DNA of 64,000 nucleotides from Mesostigma viride (lineage: Eukaryota > Streptophyta > Mesostigmatophyceae > Mesostigmatales > Mesostigmataceae): the NCBI GenBank assembly GCA_009746045.1, contig RPFO01000380.1, positions 668,388 through 732,387 of the forward strand, given 5' to 3'. The first letter of the stretch is position 1. Every line of letters starts with the position of its first letter. Under the pieces are notes generated by a model. The model saw only the letters and a program-made list of their open reading frames with translations, ran no database searches and was not told the DNA's origin. Below are positions 49,901 through 60,477 of the stretch, piece after piece. Made by a program: the position numbers and the translations under genes.

Positions 49901-52900
49901 CGTGCTAGGGTACATGCCGGTGGGTGATGGCGATTGCTTTACATGTTTGCGGGTGATGGTTTCTTGATTTTTCGGGGGGGAGAGGGGGGGGGCATGCCGG
50001 TGGGCAATCGTTAGGCGTGAATACAATTTGGGGGAGGGGATGCATTGATGAGCAGCAATGTCCATTGTGTGTGGGGGGTGGCGTGGGAGAGGGATATGCC
50101 GGTTGTAGTGATTAAGTGTTTTGGGTAATGGGTCACCATTAAATCATGGCAAAATTCTGGGATGCCATTCTTTGCTGTCATGAGTGGCCTGTCATGACTG
50201 CCCCATCGTGGCTGCCCTATCATGATTATGCCACGCTGCCCTTGCAGCACCTGCAAGAGGTGGTGACGGTGGTGGGCTACCCCACGGGGGGTGACAGCGT
50301 CTCCGTCACCAAGGGCGTGGTGTCGCGCCTCAACCTGCAGCAGTACTCCCACGGTACGCTCCTGCGACACAGGATGTCGTACTGTGCTTAGCTTGTGCAC
50401 ATCAGAGTTCGTGCACGCGTCAGTGTTCGTGCGCGCATCAGTGTTCGTGCGCGCATCAGTGTTCGTGCACGCATCAGTGTTCGTGCGCGCATCAGTGTTC
50501 GTGCGCGCATCAGTGTTCGTGCGCGCATCAGTGTTCGTGCACGCATCAGTGTTCGTGCGCGCATCAGTGTTCGTGCACGCATCATTGTTCGTGCACGCAT
50601 CAGTGTTCGTGCGCGCATCAGTGTTCGTGCGCGCATCAGTGTTCGTGCACGCATCAGTGTTCGTGCGCGCATCAGTGTTCGTGCACGCATCAGTGTTCGT
50701 GCGCGCATCAGTGTTCGTGCGCGCATCAGTGTTCGTGCGCGCATCAGTGTTCGTGCGCGCATCAGTGTTCGTGCGCGCATCAGTGTTCGTGCGCTGAGCA
50801 CATGCACATGATGCGCTACCCTCCCTTGATGATACTCGATGGTACTTGATGGCACTTGATGGTACTTGATGATACTTGATGGTACGTGCTGATACTTGAT
50901 GGTACGTGATGAGCGTGAAAACAGGGAGGAATGCTCATGCGATGAGCTTACCGGGTTTACCTCCGTCCTCCATTCGTGGCAAGCAAGCATGATATGTGGC
51001 ACTGCCTGGGACATTTAGATTCACCATTGGTGTCCGTCTTCCTTCTACCGTCCTTAGTTGCTATCATCAGTAAGTAAGTAAATAAGTACTTGCGTCTCAT
51101 GCGCACTGGCATGCCACGGAGTACTATGCCAATCTCATTAGGAAAAATCATTACACATGCAGACACATATCGTCTGCATCATGCCCCAAACATATAGCAC
51201 TAGATGGGGATATAATCCTCATCCAAGCCGTTCTCTACCGTAACGGCAGACAAAGGGGTATCCTATCATCGGTGTTTTCCTAAGTTTTTCACATGTAACT
51301 AGGAGGCTGGGGATGTGTCCTCCGGTTTCTTTCATGTTCTTGTGTTTGTGTCGAGTACCCGCACCCGTAATGGTGTGGCACCTGCTTTTTGCTGAAGCTT
51401 ATGTTCAGTGTTTGCCAATAATATCTTTTGCTGGGTGATCCCGTGGCTTCGATGGTGGCACCCCTGGGCATCCTAGTTTGTTGAACCAACCGCTAACTGC
51501 ATGTTCACCCGTGCCCGTGGCGGCCGCTGATGCCTTCATTCCCTGTTGTCTGATATTTCAAATGATTGTCTCCTGCCATCCGCAGCATCCTTCCACCTGC
51601 TGGCGATCCAAATTGACGCTGCCATCAATGCAGGCAACAGGTATGGGCGTGCATGCTCAGCTGCAACCCCCTGGGTCGCTCTGATGGTTGGAGGTGGGTG
51701 GGTCGTTCGGATGGTTGGAGGTGGTTAGGGAGATGCCCAGCGCAACCACGTACGTCAAGCCTGTGCATGCCTGTGATCCTTGATGGGTACTTGGTAAGCT
51801 TGAGATCGGCCAAGGCTCACTTTGCCTCATGCTGTCGATTTTTTCCAAACCATACGGTCTATGCATCGAGGCCGTCTGAAGTTCTTGCCTTGCATGCCAT
51901 CCATGTGGCTTTCTATTCGTGCCCAACCTGTGCCCCTCTCTTTGGCGCAACGATTGCCCGGACAACGAGCAGCGGCGGGCCCGCGTTGCAAGGGGAAAAG
52001 GCAAGTGGAAGGATAAAACGGTAGAAATCAACGACAATCAGATAGCCTTTCACGGTCTGCCATGCGGTTACGGTACCTGTATTTCTCTTGTGCACCTGTA
52101 GATATCCTGACTCGATTTTTTCCCTGTTTGGCACAGCGTAGCCGCCCCCTTCACGTTCATTCCCTTGGCAACAGGTTTGCGAGCACATAATAAAACTCCG
52201 TGTAACGCTTCAAATAAAATGCTTGCCGCTGTATGCCAGTTGCGATGCTAGCCACGGCGTCGCTGCATTTTGCTCCATTTTGCTCCATTTTGCTCCATTT
52301 TGCTCCATTTTGCTCCATTTTGCTCCATTTTGCTCCATTTTGCTCCATTTTGCTCCATTTTGCTCCATTTCGCTTCATTTCGCTCCATTTTGCTCCATTT
52401 CGCTCCATTTTGCTCCATTTTGCTCCATTTTGCTCCATTTTGCTCCATTTTGCTCCATTTTGCTCCATTTTGCTCCATTTTGCTCCATTTTGCTCCATTT
52501 TGCTCCATTTTGCTCCGTTTTGCTCCATTTCGCTCCATTTGGCTCCGCTTCGTTCCATTTTGCTCCATTTTGCTCCATTTTGCTCCATTTTGCTCCATTT
52601 TGCTCCATTTTGCTCCATTTCGCTCCATTTCGCTCCATTTCGCTTCATTTCGCTCCATTTCGCTCCATTTCGCTCCATTTCGCTCCATTTGGCTCCGCTT
52701 CGTTCCATTTTGCTCCAATTTGCTCCATTTTGCTTCATTTTGCTCCATTTTGCTGCATTTTGCTCCATTTTGCTCCATTTTGCTCCATTTCGCTTCATTT
52801 CGCTCCATTTTGCTCCATTTTGCTCCATTTTGCTCCATTTTGCTGCATTTTGCTCCATTTTGCTCCATTTTGCTGCATTTTGCTCCATTTTGCTCCATTT

Positions 52901-55900
52901 GCTCCGTTTGCTCCATTGTGCTTTTTTAATGCTTTATTTCGCTCCATTTGCTCCATTTGCTCCATTTTGCTCCGTTTCGCTCGGTTTCGCTCCGTTTCGC
53001 TCCGTTTCGCTCCGTTTTGCTCCGTTTTGCTCCGTTTTGCTCCGTTTTGCTCCATTTTGCTCCATTTTGCTCCGTTTTGCTCCGTTTTGCTCCGTTTTGC
53101 TCCATTTTGCTCCATTTTGCTCCATTTTGCTCCGTTTTGCTCCATTTTGCTCCATTTTGCTCCATTTGGCTCCATTTGGCTCCATTTGCTCCATTTTGCT
53201 CCGTTTCGCTCCGTTTTGCTCTATTATACTCCATGGTTGGTTGCAGCAATCGGTTGAATCCTGTGGGACATACCCCGTGCTGCTGCTTAGCGGTCCAGTT
53301 TACTCTGACCAGCCGTATGGTTGCGTTCCTGCCTCACTCCCAGGCTCACGTTACCGATAGAAATGCTCCGCAAGAAAAGCCTCTCACCTTGTTTCCTGAT
53401 CAAAATCCATGTAAAATGGAAGCCTCTCATTGCCAGCTATGATTCAAAATGGCACTAATAATGCGATGTTCTTGATAATCATGCAGCTCTGGCCAGCTTC
53501 TCTCGCCCCACTGTCTATGTCTGGCTCACCTACGTATATTCGGCTGTCACATAAAGGAATCTTACCTGCTGTTTTTTGCACCCCCCACCCCACCCCACCC
53601 CACTCGACCCCACCCCACCCACCGCCACCAACCGCCACCACCACCACCACCACCACCACCACCACCACCACCACCACCACCACCACCACCACACCACCAC
53701 CACCACCACCACCACCACCACCACCACCACCACCACCACCACCACCACCACCACCACCACCACCACCACCACCACCACCACCACCACCACCACCACCACC
53801 ACCACCACCACCGCCACCACCGCCACCACCGCCATTGCCGCCGCCGCCGCCGCCACCTCCACCTCCACCTCCACCTCCACCTCCACCTCCACCTCCACCT
53901 CCACCTCCACCTCCACCTCCACCACCACCACCACCACCACCACCACCACACCACCACCACCACCACCACCACCACCACCACCACCACCACCACCACCACC
54001 ACCACCACCACCACCACCACCACCACCACCACCACCACCACCACCACCACCACCACCACCACCACCACCACCACCACCACCACCACCACCACCACCACCA
54101 CCACCACCACCACCACCACCACCACCCAACCCTCTTGTTCTTTTGCATCTCCCCCTTTATTCATTTTTTCTGGGCAGGTGGCAGGTGTCGCGTTTGAGAC
54201 GTTGCTTGACGCGGAGAATATTGGATACATCATCCCCGTCCCCGTCATCGAACATTTCCTGCGCGATGTGGACAACAACAAGAAGTACCGAGGTTTCTGC
54301 GATATTGGTCTTTTCTGGCAGGTGGGACAACTGGCCGGCTTGCGGGCACCATGGCTGCAATGCCTCACTCTAATTGGCCCACAAGGCAGCAACATATCCA
54401 ATAGCTTTCCTCTATGTGGAGATCATGTAAAAAGCTTCGCTGCACGTTGCTCAGTAGATTGGCTTTGTGTTCATCTTAGCATGGATACATTCCTGAAAAA
54501 TGTGGCCTCTGCATGTGCTGTGGTGCGGAAGACTCCCTGTAGTTAATGTCACTCACACATGCCTTTTTCTTGAAGTTAGGTAACGAGTTGTGTTTGGTGA
54601 CAGACGATCTGATCTCAGTGTTAAATTACGTTCAAATTAGCTCTGTGGACCTGAAAGTCTATACCGCGGCCGCATCTCGCTTCCTTTTTCATCTCGCCAG
54701 TGCAGCTTGCCATACATTTAGGCCAGTGCACCTCGCCATCCATCCAATGAGCTTACAATAAATTGGGTGGCTCCTTGTCGTGCCACCTGTCGCTCTGCCC
54801 GCAGGAGATGGAGAACACTGACTTCAAGGCACACATGAAGATGAAGCCGGGCCAGTCGGGCGTCTACGTGACGCGCGTGCAGCCGCTGGCCAAAGTGAAC
54901 AAGGTCATCCGTCCTGGGGACGTAATCCTGGCCTTTGACGGCAAACCCCTCGCTGACGACGGCACGGTGAGCTTCCGCGAGAAAGAGCTGATCGAGTTCA
55001 CCCACCTGGTGTCGATGAAGTTCGTGGACGAGTCTGCGACGCTCACGCTGCTGCGTGACGGGTGCCAGATAGATGTGGTCACCCCCTTGGACATGAACAA
55101 GCAGCTGGTGCCCATCCACCTGTACAACCTGGTGCGTACACTATGTTTGTTGGTGCCTAGCCATGGAGAATGCAGAGGGGGGTGTCTTGGATCGTTGTTG
55201 GTGCTGTCCATGTTTTTACAGAAGTAAACACTTTCTACATAACAATTTTGCTGGGGAAACTCCTCCGTTGGGAGGTCACGCTTCATTCATTCACGCGCCT
55301 CTGTTGGGAGAGTCACGGGGTACCAACTTTTGAGCAGCTACCTTTCATCCCCCCCCCCCGGAGGTCACGATGCACGTCCCCTTGGAGTTATGGACCAGCT
55401 TCTCGGCTCCATGGAATACCATTAATCGCTGTTCGAGGCCGCGTGCAGGCATTGTGCCCACATAGGCCACACATAGGCCACACATAGACCACACATAGGC
55501 CACACATAGGCCACACATAGGCCACACATAGGCCACACATAGGCCACACATAGGCCACACATAGGCCACACATAGATCACACACAGGCAACACACAGGCT
55601 ACACCTAGGCCCCTCAATAGGTCAGACCTATGTCTCACCCATGTGACACCCATGTCACGCATACCCGTTTACCACAGCCGTATCTGGCGTGTCAATGACC
55701 TTCTGCCCAAGCAAGCATGTGTCATTTCCTCCACTCTTATGCCCGCTTTCATTCACCCATCCATCGCCCCCTCGCCACCTGGCGCCCCTTCTCATGCCAT
55801 CGGCGTGCCATCTGCCCCCCATCCCCACGGCATACCCCCCGCCACCAGGACGGCCCTCCCCCCTACTTTATTTACGCGGGGCTGGTCTTCCTGGTATGCT

Positions 55901-57217
55901 CGCAGCCGCTACTGCGCGCGCAGTACGGCAAGGACTGGGAGTGCAAGGGCCCCATCCAGCTGTGCGAGAAGGCGGCGCATGGGGTTATGGAGAGTGAGGG
56001 GCAGGAGCTGGTGCTGCTCTCGCAGGTGCTCGCGCACGAGGTCAACACGGGGTACGTGTGCATGAGGGAAGGAGAGGTCAACACGGGGTAGGTGCGATGT
56101 CAGGGTTAAACACGAGGTAGTATGGATAATTGGTGGGGTTGTTGCAGGTGCTCGTGTTTGAGGTCAACACCGGGCATGTTCACAGGCATGCATGGGGATA
56201 AGGCATCTTGGTAGGCTAACAGTGCGGTTGTTCCAGGTGCTGACAGGTGTTTGGTCAACACCGGGTGCGTGCGCAAGTGTGGATGGAACATTGGTGAGGT
56301 TGTCGCATGTGGTTGCAGGTGTCTGGCCAGCCCACAGGGTGTCCCATGTAGGATGTTGAAACATGTTCCGCACAAGTTCCACACAGGATGTGCACGCGAG
56401 CACACGGGTAGACACGACAGACACGACGTCTGGGGTAATCACTCTGTGGGAATCACTGATTACCACAGAGGCTCATGTTAAAATTTCCGAGCTCGACGGT
56501 GAGTGCGCAAAGATCCTGCTCGTGCGTTTAGCACCGCATGAACTCTGTCTCTGACGCCGCATCAGATCCAGACATGCATCGGCCTAAGACCTGCGTGCAT
56601 GTTTCTTCCTAACAGGTGCATTTTGGAGACAGGCATGATATTCTTGCACTTTGTGAAAAGGTTTTCAAATTCTACCGCAGTGGCGAAGAGTCAGATGATC
56701 CATGTCCCATGTTGTGGCAGTGTTGGCGAGATTAAGAGTAATGAGAGGTTGTGACCCATGTGCATGCCCATACTGCTGCTTTGGTTTATGTTCATAAGGA
56801 GACATGGACGTTTTCTAGTGGCCATGGCAGCCTCGACGAAGTTCTGATTTGTACAACTCGTTTGTGCTCGTATTCATTTGTGCACGTGGCAGGTATCAAA
56901 ACTTGTCGAACGTGGAAGTGCTGGCGGTCAACGGCGTGAAAGTGCACGACCTGCGCCACCTGGCGAAGATGCTTTTGACGAATACAGGGGACTATGTGAA
57001 GATTGACGTGGAGAAGCACAAAACCATTGTTCTCAGCGTGCAGCGTGCCATCGCGGCACAGGACGAGATCCTGGTGCAGCACTGCATACCCGCCCCATGC
57101 CCTGCTGGGTTCCTGGAGGCAGCAGGACTTCCTGACGGTAAAGGCAGCAAGACGGCAGGAATCACGGCCAGCATTCCTTCCAAGACTGCAAAGAGGGCAG
57201 CGACGAAAAAGAAGTAA
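47000..57217 (+). CDS. DEG9: DEG9-type trypsin/PDZ serine protease, 11 exons, 574 aa
   Basis: Exons 47000-47208, 47841-47925, 48388-48483, 49396-49542, 50248-50353, 51586-51640, 51973-52000, 54178-54321, 54805-55131, 55849-56051 and 56893-57217. Total 1,725 nt with every phase consistent. The order matches plant DEG9: [18 protein letters not shown], the His motif TNAHAV, the Asp motif [28 protein letters not shown], the Ser motif GNSGGPAL, VAGVAF...[13 protein letters not shown], then a PDZ domain ([12 protein letters not shown]...[11 protein letters not shown]) and a degenerate second PDZ near [12 protein letters not shown]. The basic N-terminus ([16 protein letters not shown]) and C-terminus ([10 protein letters not shown]) suggest nuclear location, as in the family. 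The triad is intact, so it should be active. The intron after 52000 uses a GC donor. Confidence 0.93.
49528..49800 (+). repeat. 46-nt minisatellite grown from the DEG9 exon 4 end and donor
   Basis: The exon end GGCGATGTGCCG|GTGGGTGATG is the first unit. About five more follow, each with GATGTGCCAGTGGGTGATGG, then GGTGTGAGTATT and TCAG. The array decays into looser GATGGGTG repeats up to about 50000. Confidence 0.9.
50396..50797. repeat. 18-nt minisatellite (GTTCGTGCGCGCATCAGT), about 22 copies
   Basis: GCGCGC and GCACGC variants are interspersed. It fills the start of the DEG9 intron after exon 5. A looser 10-nt TGATGGTACT array follows at about 50827-50912. Confidence 0.92.
52261..53233. 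repeat. 10-nt minisatellite (TGCTCCATTT), nearly 1 kb
   Basis: About 95 units with TGC/CGC, CAT/CGT and 8-nt variants. A higher-order period of 150 nt is visible from the rare block GGCTCCGCTTCGTTCCATTT at 52541 and 52691. All frames are open on both strands, giving artificial HFAPFCSIL and [10 protein letters not shown] peptides. It lies in the DEG9 intron 52001-54177. Confidence 0.95.
53578..54127. repeat. CCA trinucleotide array with a CCACCT core, about 550 bp
   Basis: CCACCC-rich start, long CCA runs, a central GCC block and a CCACCT hexamer block (about 53853-53922), then CCA to 54127. Phase slips at about 53691 and 53948. It ends about 50 nt before the DEG9 exon 8 acceptor. Pro, His and Thr homopolymer frames are artefacts. 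Confidence 0.95.
55283..55352 (+). repeat. Dispersed 70-bp repeat, copy 1
   Basis: CATTCATTCACGCGCCTCTG through GGGAGAGTCACGGGG and ACTTTTGAG to ACCTTTCATCCC. A close copy lies at 57418-57487. Located in the DEG9 intron after exon 9. Confidence 0.75.
55455..55610. repeat. 11-nt minisatellite (CACATAGGCCA), about 13 copies
   Basis: Regular array that degrades at its right end (CACACAGGCAA, CACCTAGGCC). Located in the DEG9 intron before exon 10. Confidence 0.9.
56020..56335 (+). repeat. Degenerate repeats of the DEG9 exon 10 end in the following intron
   Basis: GAGGTCAACACGGGGTA at the true junction recurs at about 56074. Longer versions that include CAGGTGCTCG...GAGGTCAACACCGGG recur at about 56145, and CAGGTGCTGACAGG...GGTCAACACCGGGTGCGTG at about 56235. 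Confidence 0.75.
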
Positions 57218-57417
57218 AGATGAAGTAATAGGATGGACATGGTTGAGGATGGCTACACATGTATTTATGGTGGGTCTGTTAGTGACCCACTGTGCGTATG
57301 AGCACAGCTTGATGACAGGTGCATGCTTGGACACCTGTGTTTATACATGAGCACTGCAGTTTGCTCTTCTTGATGAGATTATGACAGTTGTCGTGGGCAC
57401 TAATTCATTCATTCGTT

Positions 57418-57487
57418 CATTCATTCACGTGCCTCCGTTGGGAGAGTCACGGGGTCCAAACTTTTTGAGTACTGTACCTTTCATCCC
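57418..57487 (+). repeat. Dispersed 70-bp repeat, copy 2
   Basis: CATTCATTCACGTGCCTCCG...GGGAGAGTCACGGGGTCC...GTACCTTTCATCCC, about 85% alike to copy 1 by eye. It lies in the spacer after DEG9 (57218-57493), which otherwise shows nothing. Confidence 0.75.
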
Positions 57488-57493
57488 TGTTTG

Positions 57494-57666
57494 ATTAATG
57501 CTCCGTGACTCCCCAACGGGAGCACGAGTTTATTTAATTATCCATTCATATTCATCATCCTGAACGACTCGAAAACGCTGAAAAGATAACGGCAGGCTCG
57601 AGTTACCATTAATTAATTAATTAATTAATTAGACTCGTGCTCCCGTTGGGGAGTCACGGAGCATTA
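57494..57666. mobile_element. Short palindromic element with 35-bp inverted ends and TTAA at both edges
   Basis: TTAATGCTCCGTGACTCCCC...GGGAGCACGAGT at the left is mirrored by ACTCGTGCTCCCGTTGGGGA...CGGAGCATTAA at the right. The core holds copy 3 of the CATCCTGAACG dispersed repeat (57541-57608) and an ATTA microsatellite. Likely a non-autonomous element; class undetermined. Confidence 0.65.
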
Positions 57667-57673
57667 AAAACCC

Positions 57674-58812
57674 GATGGATGGATGGATGGATGGATGGAT
57701 GGATGGATGGATGGATGGATGGATGGATGGATGGATGGATGGATGGATGGATGGATGGATGGATGGATGGATGGATGGATGGATGGATGGATGGATGGAT
57801 GGATGGATGGATGGATGGATGGATGGATGGATGGATGGATGGATGGATGGATGGATGGATGGATGGATGGATGGATGGATGGATGGATGGATGGATGGAT
57901 GGATGGATGGATGGATGGATGGATGGATGGATGGATGGATGGATGGATGGATGGATGGATGGATGGATGGATGGATGGATGGATGGATGGATGGATGGAT
58001 GGATGGATGGATGGATGGATGGATGGATGGATGGATGGATGGATGGATGGATGGATGGATGGATGGATGGATGGATGGATGGATGGATGGATGGATGGAT
58101 GGATGGATGGATGGATGGATGGATGGATGGATGGATGGATGGATGGATGGATGGATGGATGGATGGATGGATGGATGGATGGATGGATGGATGGATGGAT
58201 GGATGGATGGATGGATGGATGGATGGATGGATGGATGGATGGATGGATGGATGGATGGATGGATGGATGGATGGATGGATGGATGGATGGATGGATGGAT
58301 GGATGGATGGATGGATGGATGGATGGATGGATGGATGGATGGATGGATGGATGGATGGATGGATGGATGGATGGATGGATGGATGGATGGATGGATGGAT
58401 GGATGGATGGATGGATGGATGGATGGATGGATGGATGGATGGATGGATGGATGGATGGATGGATGGATGGATGGATGGATGGATGGATGGATGGATGGAT
58501 GGATGGATGGATGGATGGATGGATGGATGGATGGATGGATGGATGGATGGATGGATGGATGGATGGATGGATGGATGGATGGATGGATGGATGGATGGAT
58601 GGATGGATGGATGGATGGATGGATGGATGGATGGATGGATGGATGGATGGATGGATGGATGGATGGATGGATGGATGGATGGATGGATGGATGGATGGAT
58701 GGATGGATGGATGGATGGATGGATGGATGGATGGATGGATGGATGGATGGATGGATGGATGGATGGATGGATGGATGGATGGATGGATGGATGGATGGAT
58801 GGATGGATGGAT
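57674..58812. repeat. Perfect tetranucleotide array (GATG)n, about 1.14 kb
   Basis: About 285 units without a visible interruption. Open in all frames on both strands (MDGW and HPSI peptides), which is not coding. It abuts the left end of the retrotransposon. Confidence 0.97.
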
Positions 58813-59020
58813 TTGGTGAGCTATGCTCATTTTATCTATGACTAACCTGCTGAGCGGAGAATGCAACGCCGTATAGCACCAAAAGAAAAAATAATTTTAG
58901 AAAAAATATTTTTTGTGCTGGCACCCGTACCCCAGCCACCCAGGTAGGGGTTGGCTGGAGAGGTGGTTGCTATAAAGGGTGGGCTTCCATTCTAGGGAAG
59001 CAGGTTGTTTTCTTTTGCCT
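58807..59020 (+). repeat. Split direct repeat A1 with TATA-like promoter
   Basis: Begins ATGGATTTGGTGAGC, overlapping the last unit of the GATG array, and ends TTTTCTTTTGCCT. A TATAAAG at 58971-58977, about 110 nt before ORF1, is a plausible core promoter. Confidence 0.88.
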
Positions 59021-59088
59021 GAGAACCTCACGTGACCACAACACAAAAAACAAAACGCAAGATAACACATCAAGCAGTATAACCTACC

Positions 59089-60111
59089 ATGTCCACAGTG
59101 ACAGCCCCAGACCGGAATTTCCTAGCGAAACTCAAGCAAGCAGCCAAGGAGGGATGCACCCCAAAGGAGGCCGCCACTGCGGTTCAGAAGATCCTAGGGG
59201 AGGGGAACTGGCTAGAGCGGATCCAGAAGCTCACTCCGGGGCGTGCCAAGAACGTCATGGACGTCCTGGAGGAACGGGGGTTTGTCAGCGACTGGGATGG
59301 GGAGGAGGCCCTGGCCGATGTGCTAGCAGCGCAACTGGGGGAGGCTATTGCAGAGCCGGACCCACCAGTGTCAGCAGGTGCGGTGGGAACGGGGGGTGTT
59401 CCCCCTTCGGCAGGTGGAAGCGGAGGGGCGGGGCATGGTGGAGCGGGCGCTGGGGAGGACGATGGCGCTCCTGGGGCGATCGACCAGGCTGTGGCGGACC
59501 TGGACCGAAACCTAGGTCGGCTGCTGGGGACCGAGACGGGCTATGCAACGCCAGCTGGAGGGCTTCCATCCCGGCCGGGCAACGCCCGCACTGGCGGAGA
59601 TATTGGCGACCTAATATCGGCTATGTCGAAGCTGCTGGACCAGGCAAAGACTCCAGCAGCTGCAAGCCCAGCCGCAGCGACGACTGCTGGCAGGCTGGCG
59701 CGCACGAAGGGGGTGGCGCTGAGTGGGCATGCAGTGCCGGTGCTGGTGAGCAACATGCTGGAGGCGGTGCTGCCGGGAATGCTGGACTACGCGGAGAGCG
59801 TGGGGGGGAAGTCCATCCGTGCATCGTTAATGCTGACGATGCACGGCAGCTCAGCCAGCGGGGAGAGGCGGATGCTGCTCCTGCAGATGGCAGGAATTCT
59901 GGACACGATGGTGACAGAATTTGGCTACTGGGCCACGCCACGCTCCGAAGTAATTCTGGAGCTGGCAGCAGCCGAGTACCTGGCAAAGCTGATCACGGCA
60001 TGCCAGCTGGTGGATGTGGGGTCGACGGGTGGAAGGGGACGCCGTCGGCAATGCTGCCATTCCAGGAGGGTGGAGCAATGCTGGCGTCTCCGGCGGTGCG
60101 GGCGGCGATGA
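59089..60111 (+). CDS. Retrotransposon ORF1, gag-like, with probable frameshift near its 3' end
   Basis: 340 codons from the first ATG after A1. The N-terminal 80 residues are helical (FLAKLKQAAKEG..., ALADVLAAQLGEA), followed by a Gly/Ala linker and a conserved-looking helical core (AVPVLVSNMLEAVLPGMLDY...EYLAKLITACQLVDVG). After about 60030 the reading turns Cys/Arg-rich (RQCCHSRRVEQCWRLRRC). Codon starts one base earlier give a natural, basic, Gly-rich tail ending at 60191 (MSMGKLQHKLEQGPGKKGQG). A net -1 change, by mutation or slippage, is therefore likely at 60025-60050. No zinc knuckle is seen. Gag role inferred from position. Confidence 0.75.
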   Translation: MSTVTAPDRNFLAKLKQAAKEGCTPKEAATAVQKILGEGNWLERIQKLTPGRAKNVMDVLEERGFVSDWDGEEALADVLAAQLGEAIAEPDPPVSAGAVGTGGVPPSAGGSGGAGHGGAGAGEDDGAPGAIDQAVADLDRNLGRLLGTETGYATPAGGLPSRPGNARTGGDIGDLISAMSKLLDQAKTPAAASPAAATTAGRLARTKGVALSGHAVPVLVSNMLEAVLPGMLDYAESVGGKSIRASLMLTMHGSSASGERRMLLLQMAGILDTMVTEFGYWATPRSEVILELAAAEYLAKLITACQLVDVGSTGGRGRRRQCCHSRRVEQCWRLRRCGRR

Positions 60112-60477
60112 GCATGGGGAAGCTGCAGCACAAGCTGGAGCAGGGTCCCGGCAAGAAGGGGCAGGGCGGCCCGTCCAACAACAACAAGTGAGGGAGCGGT
60201 GCCTTCTTCCACTACCTCTTCCAGCACCCCTGCCACCTCGTGACTGGTGGCAGCAGGTACGCTCAGGCCGTAGGCGCGATAGGATGAGTCGGGCTTTTAA
60301 TGCTCGCACACTAGCCTGTCAGACGGTTAGGGCGTTAAACTGGATGGGGGGGGGGGGCGAGACCCGCCTGCTGTAGATTCAGCCCGTGTGCCCGGGCCTC
60401 TGCAGCAGGCGGCCCTAGATGGGATCGATGATGCTTGCAGGTCCTTTGTCCGCCGGAACGGTGGTTCCGTAGCGGCA

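Noticed and set aside
52003-52010. GT donor alternative to the GC donor in DEG9
   Set aside because: Using the GT in AAGTGG leaves phase 1 and cannot join exon 8 (phase 0).
52157-54401. Long frames rich in [19 protein letters not shown], poly-Pro, poly-His, poly-Trp and poly-Gly
   Set aside because: They are translations of the 10-nt and CCA arrays within a DEG9 intron.
57637-58866. Open frames of about 400 codons (MDGW and HPSI repeats) on both strands
   Set aside because: A 4-nt repeat without stop codons is open in every frame; no ordered sequence flanks it.
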